From Microbacterium sufflavum (GTDB lineage: Bacteria; Actinomycetota; Actinomycetes; Actinomycetales; Microbacteriaceae), in the NCBI RefSeq assembly GCF_023091155.1, contig NZ_JAHWXK010000001.1, positions 2,108,001 to 2,172,000 on the forward strand: 64,000 nt of DNA, in the 5' to 3' direction. Positions 34,124-42,651 of the stretch are shown piece by piece. The notes beneath the pieces were generated by a model. It was given only the letters and a program-made list of their open reading frames with translations. It searched no databases and was not told the origin of the DNA. The position numbers were made by a program, and so were the translations under genes. Positions within the stretch are counted from its first letter, which is position 1, and the number at the start of each line of letters is the position of its first letter.

Positions 34124-35048
34124 CGACTCCCGCCTCGCCGCCCTCCTCTCCGTCCTGGAGACGCTCGACACCGAGGCGTCGACGACCGAGCGCGGCGACC
34201 TCGACCTGCTTGAGACGACCGAGCTCGTGCGCCGCATGAACGCCGAGGACCGCCGGGTGCCCGAGGCCGTCGCCGAGCGGACGGCCGAGATCGCCGCCGC
34301 GGTCGACGGCATCACGGAGCGGTTCCGCCGCGGGGGACGCCTGATCTACATCGGCGCGGGGACGGCCGGGCGCATCGGCGTGCTCGACGCCAGCGAATGC
34401 CCGCCCACCTTCGGCACCGACCCCTCCATGGTGGTCGGCCTGATCGCGGGCGGCGAGACCGCGATCCGCTCCGCCGTCGAGAACGCCGAGGACGACGAGG
34501 AGGCCGCCGGAGACTCGCTGCGCGCGCTCGACCTCACCGAGCGCGACACGGTGGTCGGCATCTCCGCGTCCGGTCGCACGCCGTACGTCGTCGGTGGGCT
34601 CGAGTACGCCCGCAGCGTCGGCGCGCTGACCGTGGCGATCGCGTCGAACGCGAACTCGGCGATCGGCGCGGTGGCCGACATCCCGATCGAGGTCGTGACC
34701 GGGCCCGAGTTCATCTCCGGCTCCACGCGCCTGAAGTCGGGCACGGCGCAGAAGCTCGTGGTCAACATGCTCACCACGCTCTCCATGATCAAGCTCGGCA
34801 AGACGTACCGCGGCGTCATGGTCGACCTGCTCGCCACCAACGAGAAGCTGCACGCGCGGTCGATCCGCACCGTGTCGCAGCTGTCGGGGGTCGGCGTCGA
34901 CGAGGCCGCCTCGGCACTGCAGCAGGCGCAGGGCTCGGTCAAGCTCGCCCTGCTCATGCTCGCCACGGCTGCTCCCGCCGAGACCGCCGCGACCGCGCTC
35001 GCCGGTGCCGACGGCATCCTCCGCGACGCGATCTCCGCCCTCGCCTGA
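34113..35048 (+). CDS. murQ: N-acetylmuramic acid 6-phosphate etherase
   Basis: 311 residues, family length. Cleaves the lactyl ether of MurNAc-6-phosphate to GlcNAc-6-phosphate and D-lactate in peptidoglycan recycling. SIS domain with IYIGAGTAGRIGVLDASECP, the catalytic glutamate in the NAEDDEEAAGDSL region, and SGSTRLKSGTAQKLVVNM. GTG start at 34113 overlaps the kinase gene. Family identity is clear. Confidence 0.93.
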   Translation: MPNDDSRLAALLSVLETLDTEASTTERGDLDLLETTELVRRMNAEDRRVPEAVAERTAEIAAAVDGITERFRRGGRLIYIGAGTAGRIGVLDASECPPTFGTDPSMVVGLIAGGETAIRSAVENAEDDEEAAGDSLRALDLTERDTVVGISASGRTPYVVGGLEYARSVGALTVAIASNANSAIGAVADIPIEVVTGPEFISGSTRLKSGTAQKLVVNMLTTLSMIKLGKTYRGVMVDLLATNEKLHARSIRTVSQLSGVGVDEAASALQQAQGSVKLALLMLATAAPAETAATALAGADGILRDAISALA

Positions 35049-35050
35049 CC

Positions 35051-35073
35051 CCGCCCGCGACGGATGCGGGCGG
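35051..35073. terminator. hairpin between convergent murQ and amine oxidase genes
   Basis: CCGCCCGC at 35051-35058 pairs with GCGGGCGG at 35066-35073, loop GACGGAT. No T-tract, but the position between two convergent stops suits a bidirectional terminator. Confidence 0.5.
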
Positions 35074-35086
35074 AGGACGCGGCTCG

Positions 35087-37075
35087 TCAGTGGCCGCAGG
35101 TGCAGTCCGCCCCGCCGCCGCAGCACGACGAGGCCGCGGCGCCGCCGTGGGCCTGCGACGACTCGGGCACGTCCATCGCCGGGTTCTGGTCGAGGAAGCC
35201 GTAGGGCTTGAACCAGAAGCCCGCATAGTCGACGGGCATGATCGGCCAGTCCTCCGGGCGGGGGAAGTGCGTGAGGCCGAACGTGTGCCACAGCACCAGA
35301 TCTTCGCCGTCGATGCGACGGTCGCCCGCGCTGTACTCGGGGAGGCCGGAGCCGCCCTGGTGCGCGTTGGGGTAGCGGCCGGCCGGCCAGATCTGCCCGT
35401 GCTCGTAGCGCGTCGCCCACAGGTGCTTGGTCGCGAACGTCGCCCGCGCCGCCACCGACGAGGCGGGGTCGGCCATCAGCAGTGCGGTCGGCTCCGGCAC
35501 CAGGTGATAGGCGGTGGGGCGGCCGACGTGGTTCGTGCGCGAGGCGCTCTGCACCTCCCACACCCGGGCGACCGAGGTGTCGGCCTCGCGCTGTGCGGCG
35601 TGCTCGGTCTCCAGCACCGTCTCCGACCAGGAGAACGCGTTGCCGAAGGGGTTCTCCGGTCCCATCGGCACCCGCTGCGCGTCGACCTCGACGAGCCGGT
35701 TGTCGGAGCCGTCGATCGCCACGTCGAGCCGGGCGCAGAAGAGGTGCTGGTGCACGGGGGCGAACACCCCTGGCGCGAGCTCGGTGGCGTGCTTCTGCCG
35801 CACGCCCGGCTCCCCGGCGCCCGCGAACACGATGCCCGTGGCCTTGGCGACCACCTCGATCGAGCCGTCCAGTCCGAAGTTCCAGTAGAAGCCGTAGTCG
35901 TAGTTGCCGATCGTGGAGAAGTACGACACCACGAAGCGCCGGGAGCGCCGCACGTCGGATCGGCCCGCGAGATCGGTGTGCTTCCACAGGATCCCGAAGT
36001 CCTCCTCGTGCATGCAGATCACGTTCGGGATGCGCACCGGGTGGCCGTGGTCGTCGGCGACGTAGCCGTCGAGGTAGCGGATCACGCCGAGGCAGTCGCA
36101 CCCCAGTTCCAGGTGGTTGGCGTTCTTGCCGAGCAGGTACTCGCCCGCGTCGAAGTAGCTGATCCAGAATCGCCCGGGGGCCGTGTCGCCGTAGGGCACC
36201 ACCATCTCGGGCACGCTCGCGCGGTGCAGCACGGAGCGCCCCTGGAACGAGACATCGTGCAGCACGAGGCCCTCGCGGGCGTTGAAGCCGACACGCATCG
36301 ACCAGCCCTCCCACTCGACGAGCGAGCCGGACACGTGGAAGCTCGTGCCCTGCGGCTGGGTGATCTCGATGGGCATGAGCGTCGTGCGCGCCTCGCCCTG
36401 CACCTCGGGGTAGTAGTTGCCGTGACCGCCGGGCACCGGCACATCCCCCTCGTCCTCCACGCGGATCACGCTGTTCGCGGTGAGGTCGATGTGCACGATC
36501 AGACCCTCGACCGGGTGTGCCCACGGCGAGTCGTTCTCGTCGTACTTGAGGAAGGTGAGCGAGCGGATGACCCGGCGGCCCACCTCGTCGGCGCGACCCG
36601 TGTAGCCGGGGGCGAGGGGGGAGCAGAACGCGAGGTCGATGTGCTCCGCGAGGCCCCGCCGCTCCATGGCGGCCCGCCACTCGGGCGACGCCTTCGCGAT
36701 GGCCTCGGCCCGCTCGTACTCCTCGAACAGGTACTGCGGCTGACCGTACGGCGGGGCGTCGTTGGGCACGCGCTCGCTGCGCACGATCTCCCCGCGCGTG
36801 ATCGACACGATCACCTCGGTGGCGACGCCCGTGGCGGTGTCGAGCAGCGTCACGTCGGCGCGGCGATCGATGGGGGAGCCGGGGCTCCACGCCGCGAGCT
36901 CCTCCTTGGCGGCCTCGTCGGGCAGCAGCATCGGCACGCGGGTGGTCTCGGTCATCAGTCCGGCCGCCTCGAGCACCGCGCGGGCGGCGGCGATCTCGGC
37001 ACCGGTGAGCGGGTCGAGCGGGTGCGGAACCGCGATCTTCTCGACGGAGACGGGCTGCGGGGCGTGGTGGGACAT
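35087..37075 (-). CDS. copper-containing primary amine oxidase
   Basis: 662 residues. Oxidises primary amines (tyramine, phenylethylamine and similar) to aldehyde, ammonia and hydrogen peroxide. The topaquinone precursor is Y392 in NYDYGFYWNFG; the catalytic-base region is WISYFDAGEYLLG, and copper ligands include HQH in PVHQHLFCARLD and the His in FGLTHFPRPEDW. No signal peptide, like the Arthrobacter globiformis enzyme. It ends with a Cys-rich tail (SSCCGGGADCTCGH) beyond the usual end of the family. Regulated by the TetR next door through the site at 37093-37108. ATG 37075 is the family start. Confidence 0.93.
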   Translation of the reverse strand: MSHHAPQPVSVEKIAVPHPLDPLTGAEIAAARAVLEAAGLMTETTRVPMLLPDEAAKEELAAWSPGSPIDRRADVTLLDTATGVATEVIVSITRGEIVRSERVPNDAPPYGQPQYLFEEYERAEAIAKASPEWRAAMERRGLAEHIDLAFCSPLAPGYTGRADEVGRRVIRSLTFLKYDENDSPWAHPVEGLIVHIDLTANSVIRVEDEGDVPVPGGHGNYYPEVQGEARTTLMPIEITQPQGTSFHVSGSLVEWEGWSMRVGFNAREGLVLHDVSFQGRSVLHRASVPEMVVPYGDTAPGRFWISYFDAGEYLLGKNANHLELGCDCLGVIRYLDGYVADDHGHPVRIPNVICMHEEDFGILWKHTDLAGRSDVRRSRRFVVSYFSTIGNYDYGFYWNFGLDGSIEVVAKATGIVFAGAGEPGVRQKHATELAPGVFAPVHQHLFCARLDVAIDGSDNRLVEVDAQRVPMGPENPFGNAFSWSETVLETEHAAQREADTSVARVWEVQSASRTNHVGRPTAYHLVPEPTALLMADPASSVAARATFATKHLWATRYEHGQIWPAGRYPNAHQGGSGLPEYSAGDRRIDGEDLVLWHTFGLTHFPRPEDWPIMPVDYAGFWFKPYGFLDQNPAMDVPESSQAHGGAAASSCCGGGADCTCGH

Positions 37076-37092
37076 CGTCGACCTCACTATTT

Positions 37093-37108
37093 TCGAGCGA
37101 ACGCTCAA
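37093..37108. promoter_or_regulatory. TetR operator A, upstream of the amine oxidase
   Basis: Read on the minus strand: TTGAGCG-TT-CGCTCGA. It matches operator B (TTGAGCG-CT-CGATCAA) in both half-sites and spacing. Lies 18 bp before the amine oxidase start. Confidence 0.7.
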
Positions 37109-37169
37109 GAAACGGGATGGCACGATGATAGGCCGCGCGGACGCGCGTGCACAAGCGCCGGCTCGCGGG

Positions 37170-37754
37170 TCAGGCGCGCCAGGGGGCGAGGATGCCGTCG
37201 AGCACCGCCAGGTGGGCCGCGGCTGGCTGCGGCTCGGTCACCTCGACGATCTGCTGGCCGTACGTGATGGAGCGCAGCAGCGCCATGACCGCCGCGGTGG
37301 GCGTCTGCGGCCGCAGCTCTCCGTCGTCGACCGCCTCCTGCAGGGCCTCGCGGATGCTGTCCTGCCAGGTCGCGAGGGTCGGGGAGGCCGCGTCGGGCGC
37401 GGGGGCGAGCGTGGCCAGGCGCCCCCAGAACCCCACCACGACGTGCGCCTCGGTGCGGGTGCGCTCGTCGACCGGCAGCACCTCGCGCATCAGGGCGTCG
37501 AGGCGCGCGAGGCCGCGCAGCCCCGCGGTGGCCTCGGCGATGCGCTGGTCGGTGCGGCGGGTGACCTCGGCGGCGGCCGCGCGGACGACGTCGTCGAACC
37601 CGTCGAAGTAGTGCCACAGCGAACCGGTGGCCACCCCGAGCTCCTTCGCGACCGCGCGGGAGGACACGCTCTCGTGGCCGTCGCGGGCGGCGACGGCGAG
37701 CAGCGCCTCGGCGATCTGCCGGCGGCGCTCATCGTGGTCGACGATGCGGGGCAC
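37170..37754 (-). CDS. TetR-family regulator of the amine oxidase
   Basis: 194 residues. Helix-turn-helix near 28-47 (SSRAVAKELGVATGSLWHYF). The N-terminus VPRIVDHDERRRQIAEAL is closely like those of the TetR genes at 9823 and 51130. GTG 37754 follows AGAGGA. Lies directly upstream of the amine oxidase in the same direction and divergent from a small membrane-protein gene; operator copies sit before both. Confidence 0.88.
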   Translation of the reverse strand: MPRIVDHDERRRQIAEALLAVAARDGHESVSSRAVAKELGVATGSLWHYFDGFDDVVRAAAAEVTRRTDQRIAEATAGLRGLARLDALMREVLPVDERTRTEAHVVVGFWGRLATLAPAPDAASPTLATWQDSIREALQEAVDDGELRPQTPTAAVMALLRSITYGQQIVEVTEPQPAAAHLAVLDGILAPWRA

Positions 37755-37791
37755 GTGCCCATCCTCTCGTAGACGGTCGGGTCTAGCGATA

Positions 37792-37807
37792 TTGAGCGCT
37801 CGATCAA
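37792..37807. promoter_or_regulatory. TetR operator B, between tetR and the membrane-protein gene
   Basis: TTGAGCG-CT-CGATCAA, embedded in a longer AT-rich palindrome (ATATTGA at 37789-37795, TCAATAT at 37804-37810). Lies just 12 bp before the GTG of the rightward gene. Confidence 0.75.
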
Positions 37808-37819
37808 TATACTGCGACC

Positions 37820-38359
37820 GTGGAACCCCTCGTCCCCGCAGCACCGTGGCTGATGGCCGCGGCCGCGCTCGTCTCCGCCGTCGCGTGCGTGGCGGCGTGG
37901 CGGGCGGTGCCGTGGCAGGGGAGGCAGTCGGCGCTGGTGATGGCCGCCGGGATGCTCGTGCTCGCGATCCCCGGGGTCGACGCCCTGACGCGGCTCGCGC
38001 TCGGCGCGGTGCTCCTGGTCTCCGCAATGCTCGGCACCATGGGCGTGCGCGGCACCGCGGCCGCCGCCACCTGCTGTCACCGGGCGCTGGTGTCGCTCGT
38101 GATGGCGGTGTGCGCGTTCGACGGATCCGTCGTGGTCTCCTCGGTCGAGCGCGCCGTCACGCCGACCGGCCACGGCGGGCACGGCCTCGGGGGCGTGCTC
38201 TCGGCGCTCGTGATGATCGGGGTCGCCGCGGTCGTGCTGTGGACCGTGGCGGCGGCGTGGTTCGTGCCTCCGCTGCACCACGGTCGCACCGGGCGTCTGC
38301 TCGCCACGGAGTCGTGGGCGATGGCCGCGGGCGTCGTCGTCATGTGCCTCGGCTTCTGA
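37820..38359 (+). CDS. small multi-pass membrane protein, possibly metal-related
   Basis: 179 residues, five to six membrane segments. I do not recognise the family; DUF5134-like actinobacterial membrane proteins are a possibility. It has an ATCCH patch between helices and a loop TGHGGHGLGG that could bind metal. GTG start at 37820 is so close to operator B that the transcript may be leaderless. Sharing the operator with a copper enzyme suggests a supporting role such as copper handling (inference). Confidence 0.65.
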   Translation: MEPLVPAAPWLMAAAALVSAVACVAAWRAVPWQGRQSALVMAAGMLVLAIPGVDALTRLALGAVLLVSAMLGTMGVRGTAAAATCCHRALVSLVMAVCAFDGSVVVSSVERAVTPTGHGGHGLGGVLSALVMIGVAAVVLWTVAAAWFVPPLHHGRTGRLLATESWAMAAGVVVMCLGF

Positions 38360-38399
38360 CCGCGGGGCGGGCGGGACCCGGGCGACCCGACCGGGCGGC

Positions 38400-39611
38400 T
38401 CAGGTGCGCGCGGCCGGACGCACGAACGCCCACGCGGCGACCGCCGCGACGGCGGCCGCGAGGGTCATGGTCACGGCCATGGTCATGGCGTTCGTGCCGC
38501 CGACGCCCGCCGCGACCGGGGCCAGCACGGGCCCGAACAGGAAGGTGGACATGCCGAGCAGGGCCGATGCGGTGCCCGCGCGCGAACCGTGGTGCGCGAG
38601 CGCGAGGGTCTGCCCGTTCGGGCCGCCGACGCCGGAGCACAGCATGAAGCCGACCAGGGCCGCGATCACCCCGGTGACCCCGGTCCCGGCGACGGCCAGC
38701 ACCAGGAACGTCGCGGTCGCCAGCAGCGTCGCGGTGCTGCCGCCCAGGTACACGCGGAGGGGGCCCCACCGTCGCACCACCAGCCGGCTCGTCTGGCTGC
38801 CCACGATGCTCGCGAGCGCCCCGGCCGCGAACGCCAGGCTGAACGCCTGCGGGCTCAGCCCGAACTCGTCCTGCAGCACGAACGACGACATCGACAGGTA
38901 GGTGAAGAACGCCACCCCGCCGCCCGCCGAGGCGCACAGCACCGCGGCGAACAGACGGTCGTGCAGCACGGCGCCCGCGTGACCGCCGAGCGTGCGCAGG
39001 CCGCCGCCGTGCCGGTCGTCGGGGTGCAGCGTCTCGGGCAGGGCGAACACGACCACGAGCAGCAGCACGACCCCGACCGCCGCGAGCACGCCGAAGATGC
39101 CGCGCCAGTCCATGATCCGCGCGAGCTGGCCGCCCACCACCGGGGCGATGATCGGGGCCGTGCCCGAGACCAGGAACAGCAGCGACAGCATGCGCGACAG
39201 TTCCACGCCCTCGAACTGATCGCGCGCGACCGCGAGGCAGATGACGATGCCCGCCGATCCGGCGAGACCCTGCAGGAACCGCGCCACCAGCAGCAGCTCG
39301 ATGCTCGGGGCGACCGCGCACACGGCGGACAGCACCGCGAACGCGGCCACGCCGGCGAGGAGCGGACGCTTCCGACCCAGCCGGTCGCTGAGGGGACCGG
39401 CGATGAGCTGCCCGAGACCCAGGCCGATCATGCACGCCGACATCGTGACCTGCGCGAGCGCCTCGGTCGTGCCGAGCGACGCCGCGAGCTGCGGCAGCTG
39501 CGGCAGGTACAGGTCCATCGACAGCGGCCCGAACGCCTCCAGCATCCCGAGCACGAGCATCGCCCGGAGCGTGCCCATGCGGGCGGGCTCCGGGCGCGCC
39601 GGGATGCTCAT
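38400..39611 (-). CDS. MFS drug-resistance transporter, Bcr/CflA type
   Basis: 403 residues, 12 membrane segments. LSMDLYLPQLPQLA in helix 1 and GPLSDRLGRKRPLL in loop 2-3 are the Bcr/CflA marks. Likely exports a toxic compound or intermediate by proton antiport. ATGA overlap with the preceding hydrolase makes it the last gene of the leftward operon from 44596. Confidence 0.9.
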   Translation of the reverse strand: MSIPARPEPARMGTLRAMLVLGMLEAFGPLSMDLYLPQLPQLAASLGTTEALAQVTMSACMIGLGLGQLIAGPLSDRLGRKRPLLAGVAAFAVLSAVCAVAPSIELLLVARFLQGLAGSAGIVICLAVARDQFEGVELSRMLSLLFLVSGTAPIIAPVVGGQLARIMDWRGIFGVLAAVGVVLLLVVVFALPETLHPDDRHGGGLRTLGGHAGAVLHDRLFAAVLCASAGGGVAFFTYLSMSSFVLQDEFGLSPQAFSLAFAAGALASIVGSQTSRLVVRRWGPLRVYLGGSTATLLATATFLVLAVAGTGVTGVIAALVGFMLCSGVGGPNGQTLALAHHGSRAGTASALLGMSTFLFGPVLAPVAAGVGGTNAMTMAVTMTLAAAVAAVAAWAFVRPAART

Positions 39612-40591
39612 CCGCCCGGGCGCAGCACGCGGCGCAGCCAGCTCTCCCGCGCCGCGACCGCCGCCAGCGACACCTCGGCCTCCGGCGAGAACCCGGAGAA
39701 GCCGTGGTACCCGCCGGCCCACACGTGCAGCTCGGCCTGACCGCCGGTCGCCCAGATGCGCAGCGCGTAGTCCACGGCCTCGTCGCGGAAGGTCTCGGCA
39801 GCCCCGACCTCGATGAACGCGGGGGCGAGTCCGGACAGGTCGGTGGCGCGTGCGGGGGCCGTGTACGGCGAGACCCGGTCGGTGAAGCGGTCGTCTCCGG
39901 CGATGGCGTCCCACGCGGTGTCGTTGTTGTTGCGGTCCCAGGCGCCGAAGCCGTCGTACTGCCGGGCGGACGGCGTCTCGTTGCGGTCGTCCAGCATCGG
40001 GCAGCCGAGCAGCTGCCCGGCCAGCCGCGGTCCGCCGCGGTCGCGGGAGAGCAGGGCCACCGCGGCGGACAGCCCGCCGCCCGCGCTCTGCCCCGACGCG
40101 ATGATGCGGTCGGGGTCGATGCCGAGGTCGTCGGCGTGCGCGGCCATCCACTCCAGCGCCGCGTAGCAGTCCTCCGCCTGCGCCGGGCCCGGATGCTCCG
40201 GCGCGAGGCGGTACTCCACCGCGACGCCGACGACGCCGTGCCGGTCGGCCAGGTCGATCAGCTCGGCGGTCCCGAAGAAGCGGGTGCCGAGCACCATGCC
40301 GCCGCCGTGGATCGACAGGACGGCGGGCGCCGGCCCGGTCGCGGGGGCGGACGGCCGCACGATCGTGACCTCCAGGTCGGGCGCACCGGCGGGGCCGGGG
40401 ATCACGCGGTCCTCCCACGTCACCGCCCTGCCCTCGGCCTGCACCGCGATGGGCGGGATGATCGTGGCGAAGTGGTCGCGGTTGGCGTGGATGGTGTCGG
40501 CGCGCAGCGGGATGCCCTCCACGAGCTGCACGAACGCGTCGAGCCCGGCGACCAGCTCGGGGTCGTACGGCACGGGAGCGGGCGCGGTCAT
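39608..40591 (-). CDS. HSL-family alpha/beta hydrolase (esterase), second
   Basis: 327 residues. Hormone-sensitive-lipase group: oxyanion motif HGGGM, nucleophile serine in GQSAGGG and a His near GGYHGFSGF. Hydrolyses carboxylic esters. About half its residues appear shared with the neighbour at 40588-41586, so they are tandem paralogues. Both stops overlap following starts (ATGA). Substrate unknown. Confidence 0.88.
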   Translation of the reverse strand: MTAPAPVPYDPELVAGLDAFVQLVEGIPLRADTIHANRDHFATIIPPIAVQAEGRAVTWEDRVIPGPAGAPDLEVTIVRPSAPATGPAPAVLSIHGGGMVLGTRFFGTAELIDLADRHGVVGVAVEYRLAPEHPGPAQAEDCYAALEWMAAHADDLGIDPDRIIASGQSAGGGLSAAVALLSRDRGGPRLAGQLLGCPMLDDRNETPSARQYDGFGAWDRNNNDTAWDAIAGDDRFTDRVSPYTAPARATDLSGLAPAFIEVGAAETFRDEAVDYALRIWATGGQAELHVWAGGYHGFSGFSPEAEVSLAAVAARESWLRRVLRPGG

Positions 40592-41586
40592 CGGGCGGCC
40601 CGCCAGATCCGGCGCAGCCACGACGACCGTGCGGCGAGGGCGGCGCGGGCGATCTCCGCCTCCGGCATGTACATGTCGAAGCCGTGCGCGCCGCCGCCCC
40701 ACACGTGCAGCTCGGCCTGGCCGCCCGTGGCCCAGATGCCGAGCGCGTAGGCGGTGTCCTCGTCGCGGAAGGTCTCCGCCTCGCCCACCTCGATGTACGC
40801 GGGGGGAAGACCGGACAGATCGGTCGCGCGGCTCGGGGCCGCGTAGGCGGGGGCCTCGTCGCTGAACGCGAGGTCGTCGCCGAGCACGCACGACCACGCC
40901 AGCAGGTTCATGTCGCGCTGCCACGTGCCGATGCCGTCGTACTGGAAGCTGGCGACCGAGGTGTTGGTGTTGTCGATCATGGGGCACAGCAGCAGCTGCC
41001 CCGCCATGACCGGGCCCTTCCGGTCGCGCGCCAGCAGGGCGACCGCGGCCGTGAGCCCGCCCCCGGCGCTGCCGCCGCCGACGACGAGGCGCTCCGGGTC
41101 GATGCCGAGCTCGGCGGCGTGCTCGTGCGTCCAGACGAACGCCGCGTAGCAGTCCTCCACACCGGCGGGGTACGGGTCTTCCGGGGCGAGCCGGTACTCC
41201 ACGTTCACGGCGACCACGCGGTGCTCGGCGACGATGTCGACCACGCGCGCGGTCTCCCACGAGCGGTGGCCGACGATCATGCCGCCGCCGTGGATGTTCA
41301 CGAACCCGGGCAGCACCTCGGTCGCGGAATCCGCGGGGCGGAACACCGTGATCTCGATGTCGGGTGCGCCTGCGGGGCCGGGGATCACGCGGTCCTCCCA
41401 CACGATCGGGCGGCCCGCGATCACGGTGTCGTTGTCGGGGAACATCCGGTCGACGCCCTCGCGCGGCAGCGTGTCGCGGGTGAGGGGAGGCTGCGGGTTC
41501 TTCGCGATCTCGTCCAGCACGGCCTGCACCTCGGGGTCGAACGGGACGGGCGGGACGGTGGGGTGTCCGGCGGCGGTGGCGGTCAT
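40588..41586 (-). CDS. HSL-family alpha/beta hydrolase (esterase), first
   Basis: 332 residues. Same motifs as its paralogue: HGGGM, nucleophile in GGGSAGGG and the His in GGAHGFDMY. The stretch WEDRVIPGPAGAPD is near-identical in both. Ester hydrolysis would give an alcohol for the dehydrogenases upstream in the operon. Preceded by a GC-rich 16-bp repeat tract between it and the aldo/keto reductase gene. Confidence 0.88.
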   Translation of the reverse strand: MTATAAGHPTVPPVPFDPEVQAVLDEIAKNPQPPLTRDTLPREGVDRMFPDNDTVIAGRPIVWEDRVIPGPAGAPDIEITVFRPADSATEVLPGFVNIHGGGMIVGHRSWETARVVDIVAEHRVVAVNVEYRLAPEDPYPAGVEDCYAAFVWTHEHAAELGIDPERLVVGGGSAGGGLTAAVALLARDRKGPVMAGQLLLCPMIDNTNTSVASFQYDGIGTWQRDMNLLAWSCVLGDDLAFSDEAPAYAAPSRATDLSGLPPAYIEVGEAETFRDEDTAYALGIWATGGQAELHVWGGGAHGFDMYMPEAEIARAALAARSSWLRRIWRAAR

Positions 41587-41597
41587 GTCTCTCCTCG

Positions 41598-41657
41598 GTG
41601 GGGCGGGGGCGGCGTGGGGCGGGGGCGGCGTGGGGCGGGGGCGGCGTGGGGCGGGGC
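41598..41657. repeat. 16-bp GC-rich tandem repeats, 3.7 copies
   Basis: The unit GTGGGGCGGGGGCGGC starts at 41598, 41614, 41630 and (shortened) 41646. It lies inside the operon between the esterase start and the aldo/keto reductase stop. No function seen; slippage-prone. Confidence 0.85.
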
Positions 41658-41683
41658 AGATGTGTGGGGGTCCGCGGACGGTG

Positions 41684-42643
41684 TCAGGGGCCTTCGGGGT
41701 CGACCACGCCGCGGTCGGCCCAGAAGGGTTCGACCAGGCGGCGCAGCTCGTCGGCGCCGATGCGGTCGACGAGGTCGGCGGCGTCGAGGTTCGCGTGCAG
41801 CTGTGCCACGCGGGAGGCGCCGAACAGGGTGGTCGTGAGGGCGGGGTGTGTGAGCGTGAACGCGATGCCGAGCTGGGCCGGGGTCGTGTCGAGCGACTCC
41901 GCGAGCGCCGTGAACGCCGGCACGTCGGCGATGATCCGCTCCCGGATGTCGCCGGGGTCGCGGCCGATCTGGCGGTCGCCCTTCACGTTCCCCGCGAGCA
42001 CGCCGCCCTCCAGGCAGTCGGAGGCCTGCAGCGTGAGGCCCTGCTCCCAGAGCCGCGCGAACGGCTCGCCGTCGGGGATCGAGCGCCGTGCCACGCTGTA
42101 CTTCAGCTGCGCGATCTGCGGCCAGGGCACGCCCTCCGCCGCGGCGAGGTCGAGCAGGCTCTGGATGGACGACGCCGACCAGTTGTTCACGCCCCACGCG
42201 CGGATGAGTCCCGCATCGGCGAGGCGCGCGAGGTCGAGCACGAGGTCGCGCAGGTCGAGGTCGTCGCGGCGCAGGTCGCCCAGGATCACGAGGTCGGCGT
42301 GCTCCACGCCCACCCGCATCAGGGCGTTCTCGAGCTGCGGGCGGAAGCCGTCGTCGCCGAAGGCCTCCAGCCACAGCTTCGACGACAGCAGCCACTCGTC
42401 GCGGCGCAGACCCGCCGCGCGCACCATGGCCGAGAAGATCACGTCGGTGAACACCGGAGGGGCGCCGGGCGCGGAGTAGACGCCGACGTCGAAGAGGTTC
42501 ACGCCGCGGTCGGTCGCCTGGCGCAGCAGCTCGACGGCGTCGGCGAAGTCCATGCGGTCGTAGGTGTGCCACGAGCCGAGCGAGAACAGGGAGGCGTGCA
42601 GGCCGCTGCGGCCGATCTCGCGGCGGGGGAGAGGGGTGGTCAT
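41684..42643 (-). CDS. aldo/keto reductase-like protein, leftward copy
   Basis: 319 residues. AKR TIM barrel; NADPH-site residues near the C-terminus (LFGASRVAQLHANLD). The catalytic Lys is present in SSKLW, but the position of the usual catalytic His (as in DLYLIHWP) reads DLVILGDL, with Gly. The Asp-Tyr pair is one residue closer than usual (FDVGVY). A paralogue with the same changes is at 44720. Could be a reductase with altered mechanism or a non-reductase lyase/isomerase-like protein. Confidence 0.82.
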   Translation of the reverse strand: MTTPLPRREIGRSGLHASLFSLGSWHTYDRMDFADAVELLRQATDRGVNLFDVGVYSAPGAPPVFTDVIFSAMVRAAGLRRDEWLLSSKLWLEAFGDDGFRPQLENALMRVGVEHADLVILGDLRRDDLDLRDLVLDLARLADAGLIRAWGVNNWSASSIQSLLDLAAAEGVPWPQIAQLKYSVARRSIPDGEPFARLWEQGLTLQASDCLEGGVLAGNVKGDRQIGRDPGDIRERIIADVPAFTALAESLDTTPAQLGIAFTLTHPALTTTLFGASRVAQLHANLDAADLVDRIGADELRRLVEPFWADRGVVDPEGP

Positions 42644-42651
42644 GGTGCTCC

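Noticed and set aside
37760..37780. A GTAGAC in the tetR leader near 37769
   Set aside because: No TTCCAC arm at the right spacing; a chance match.
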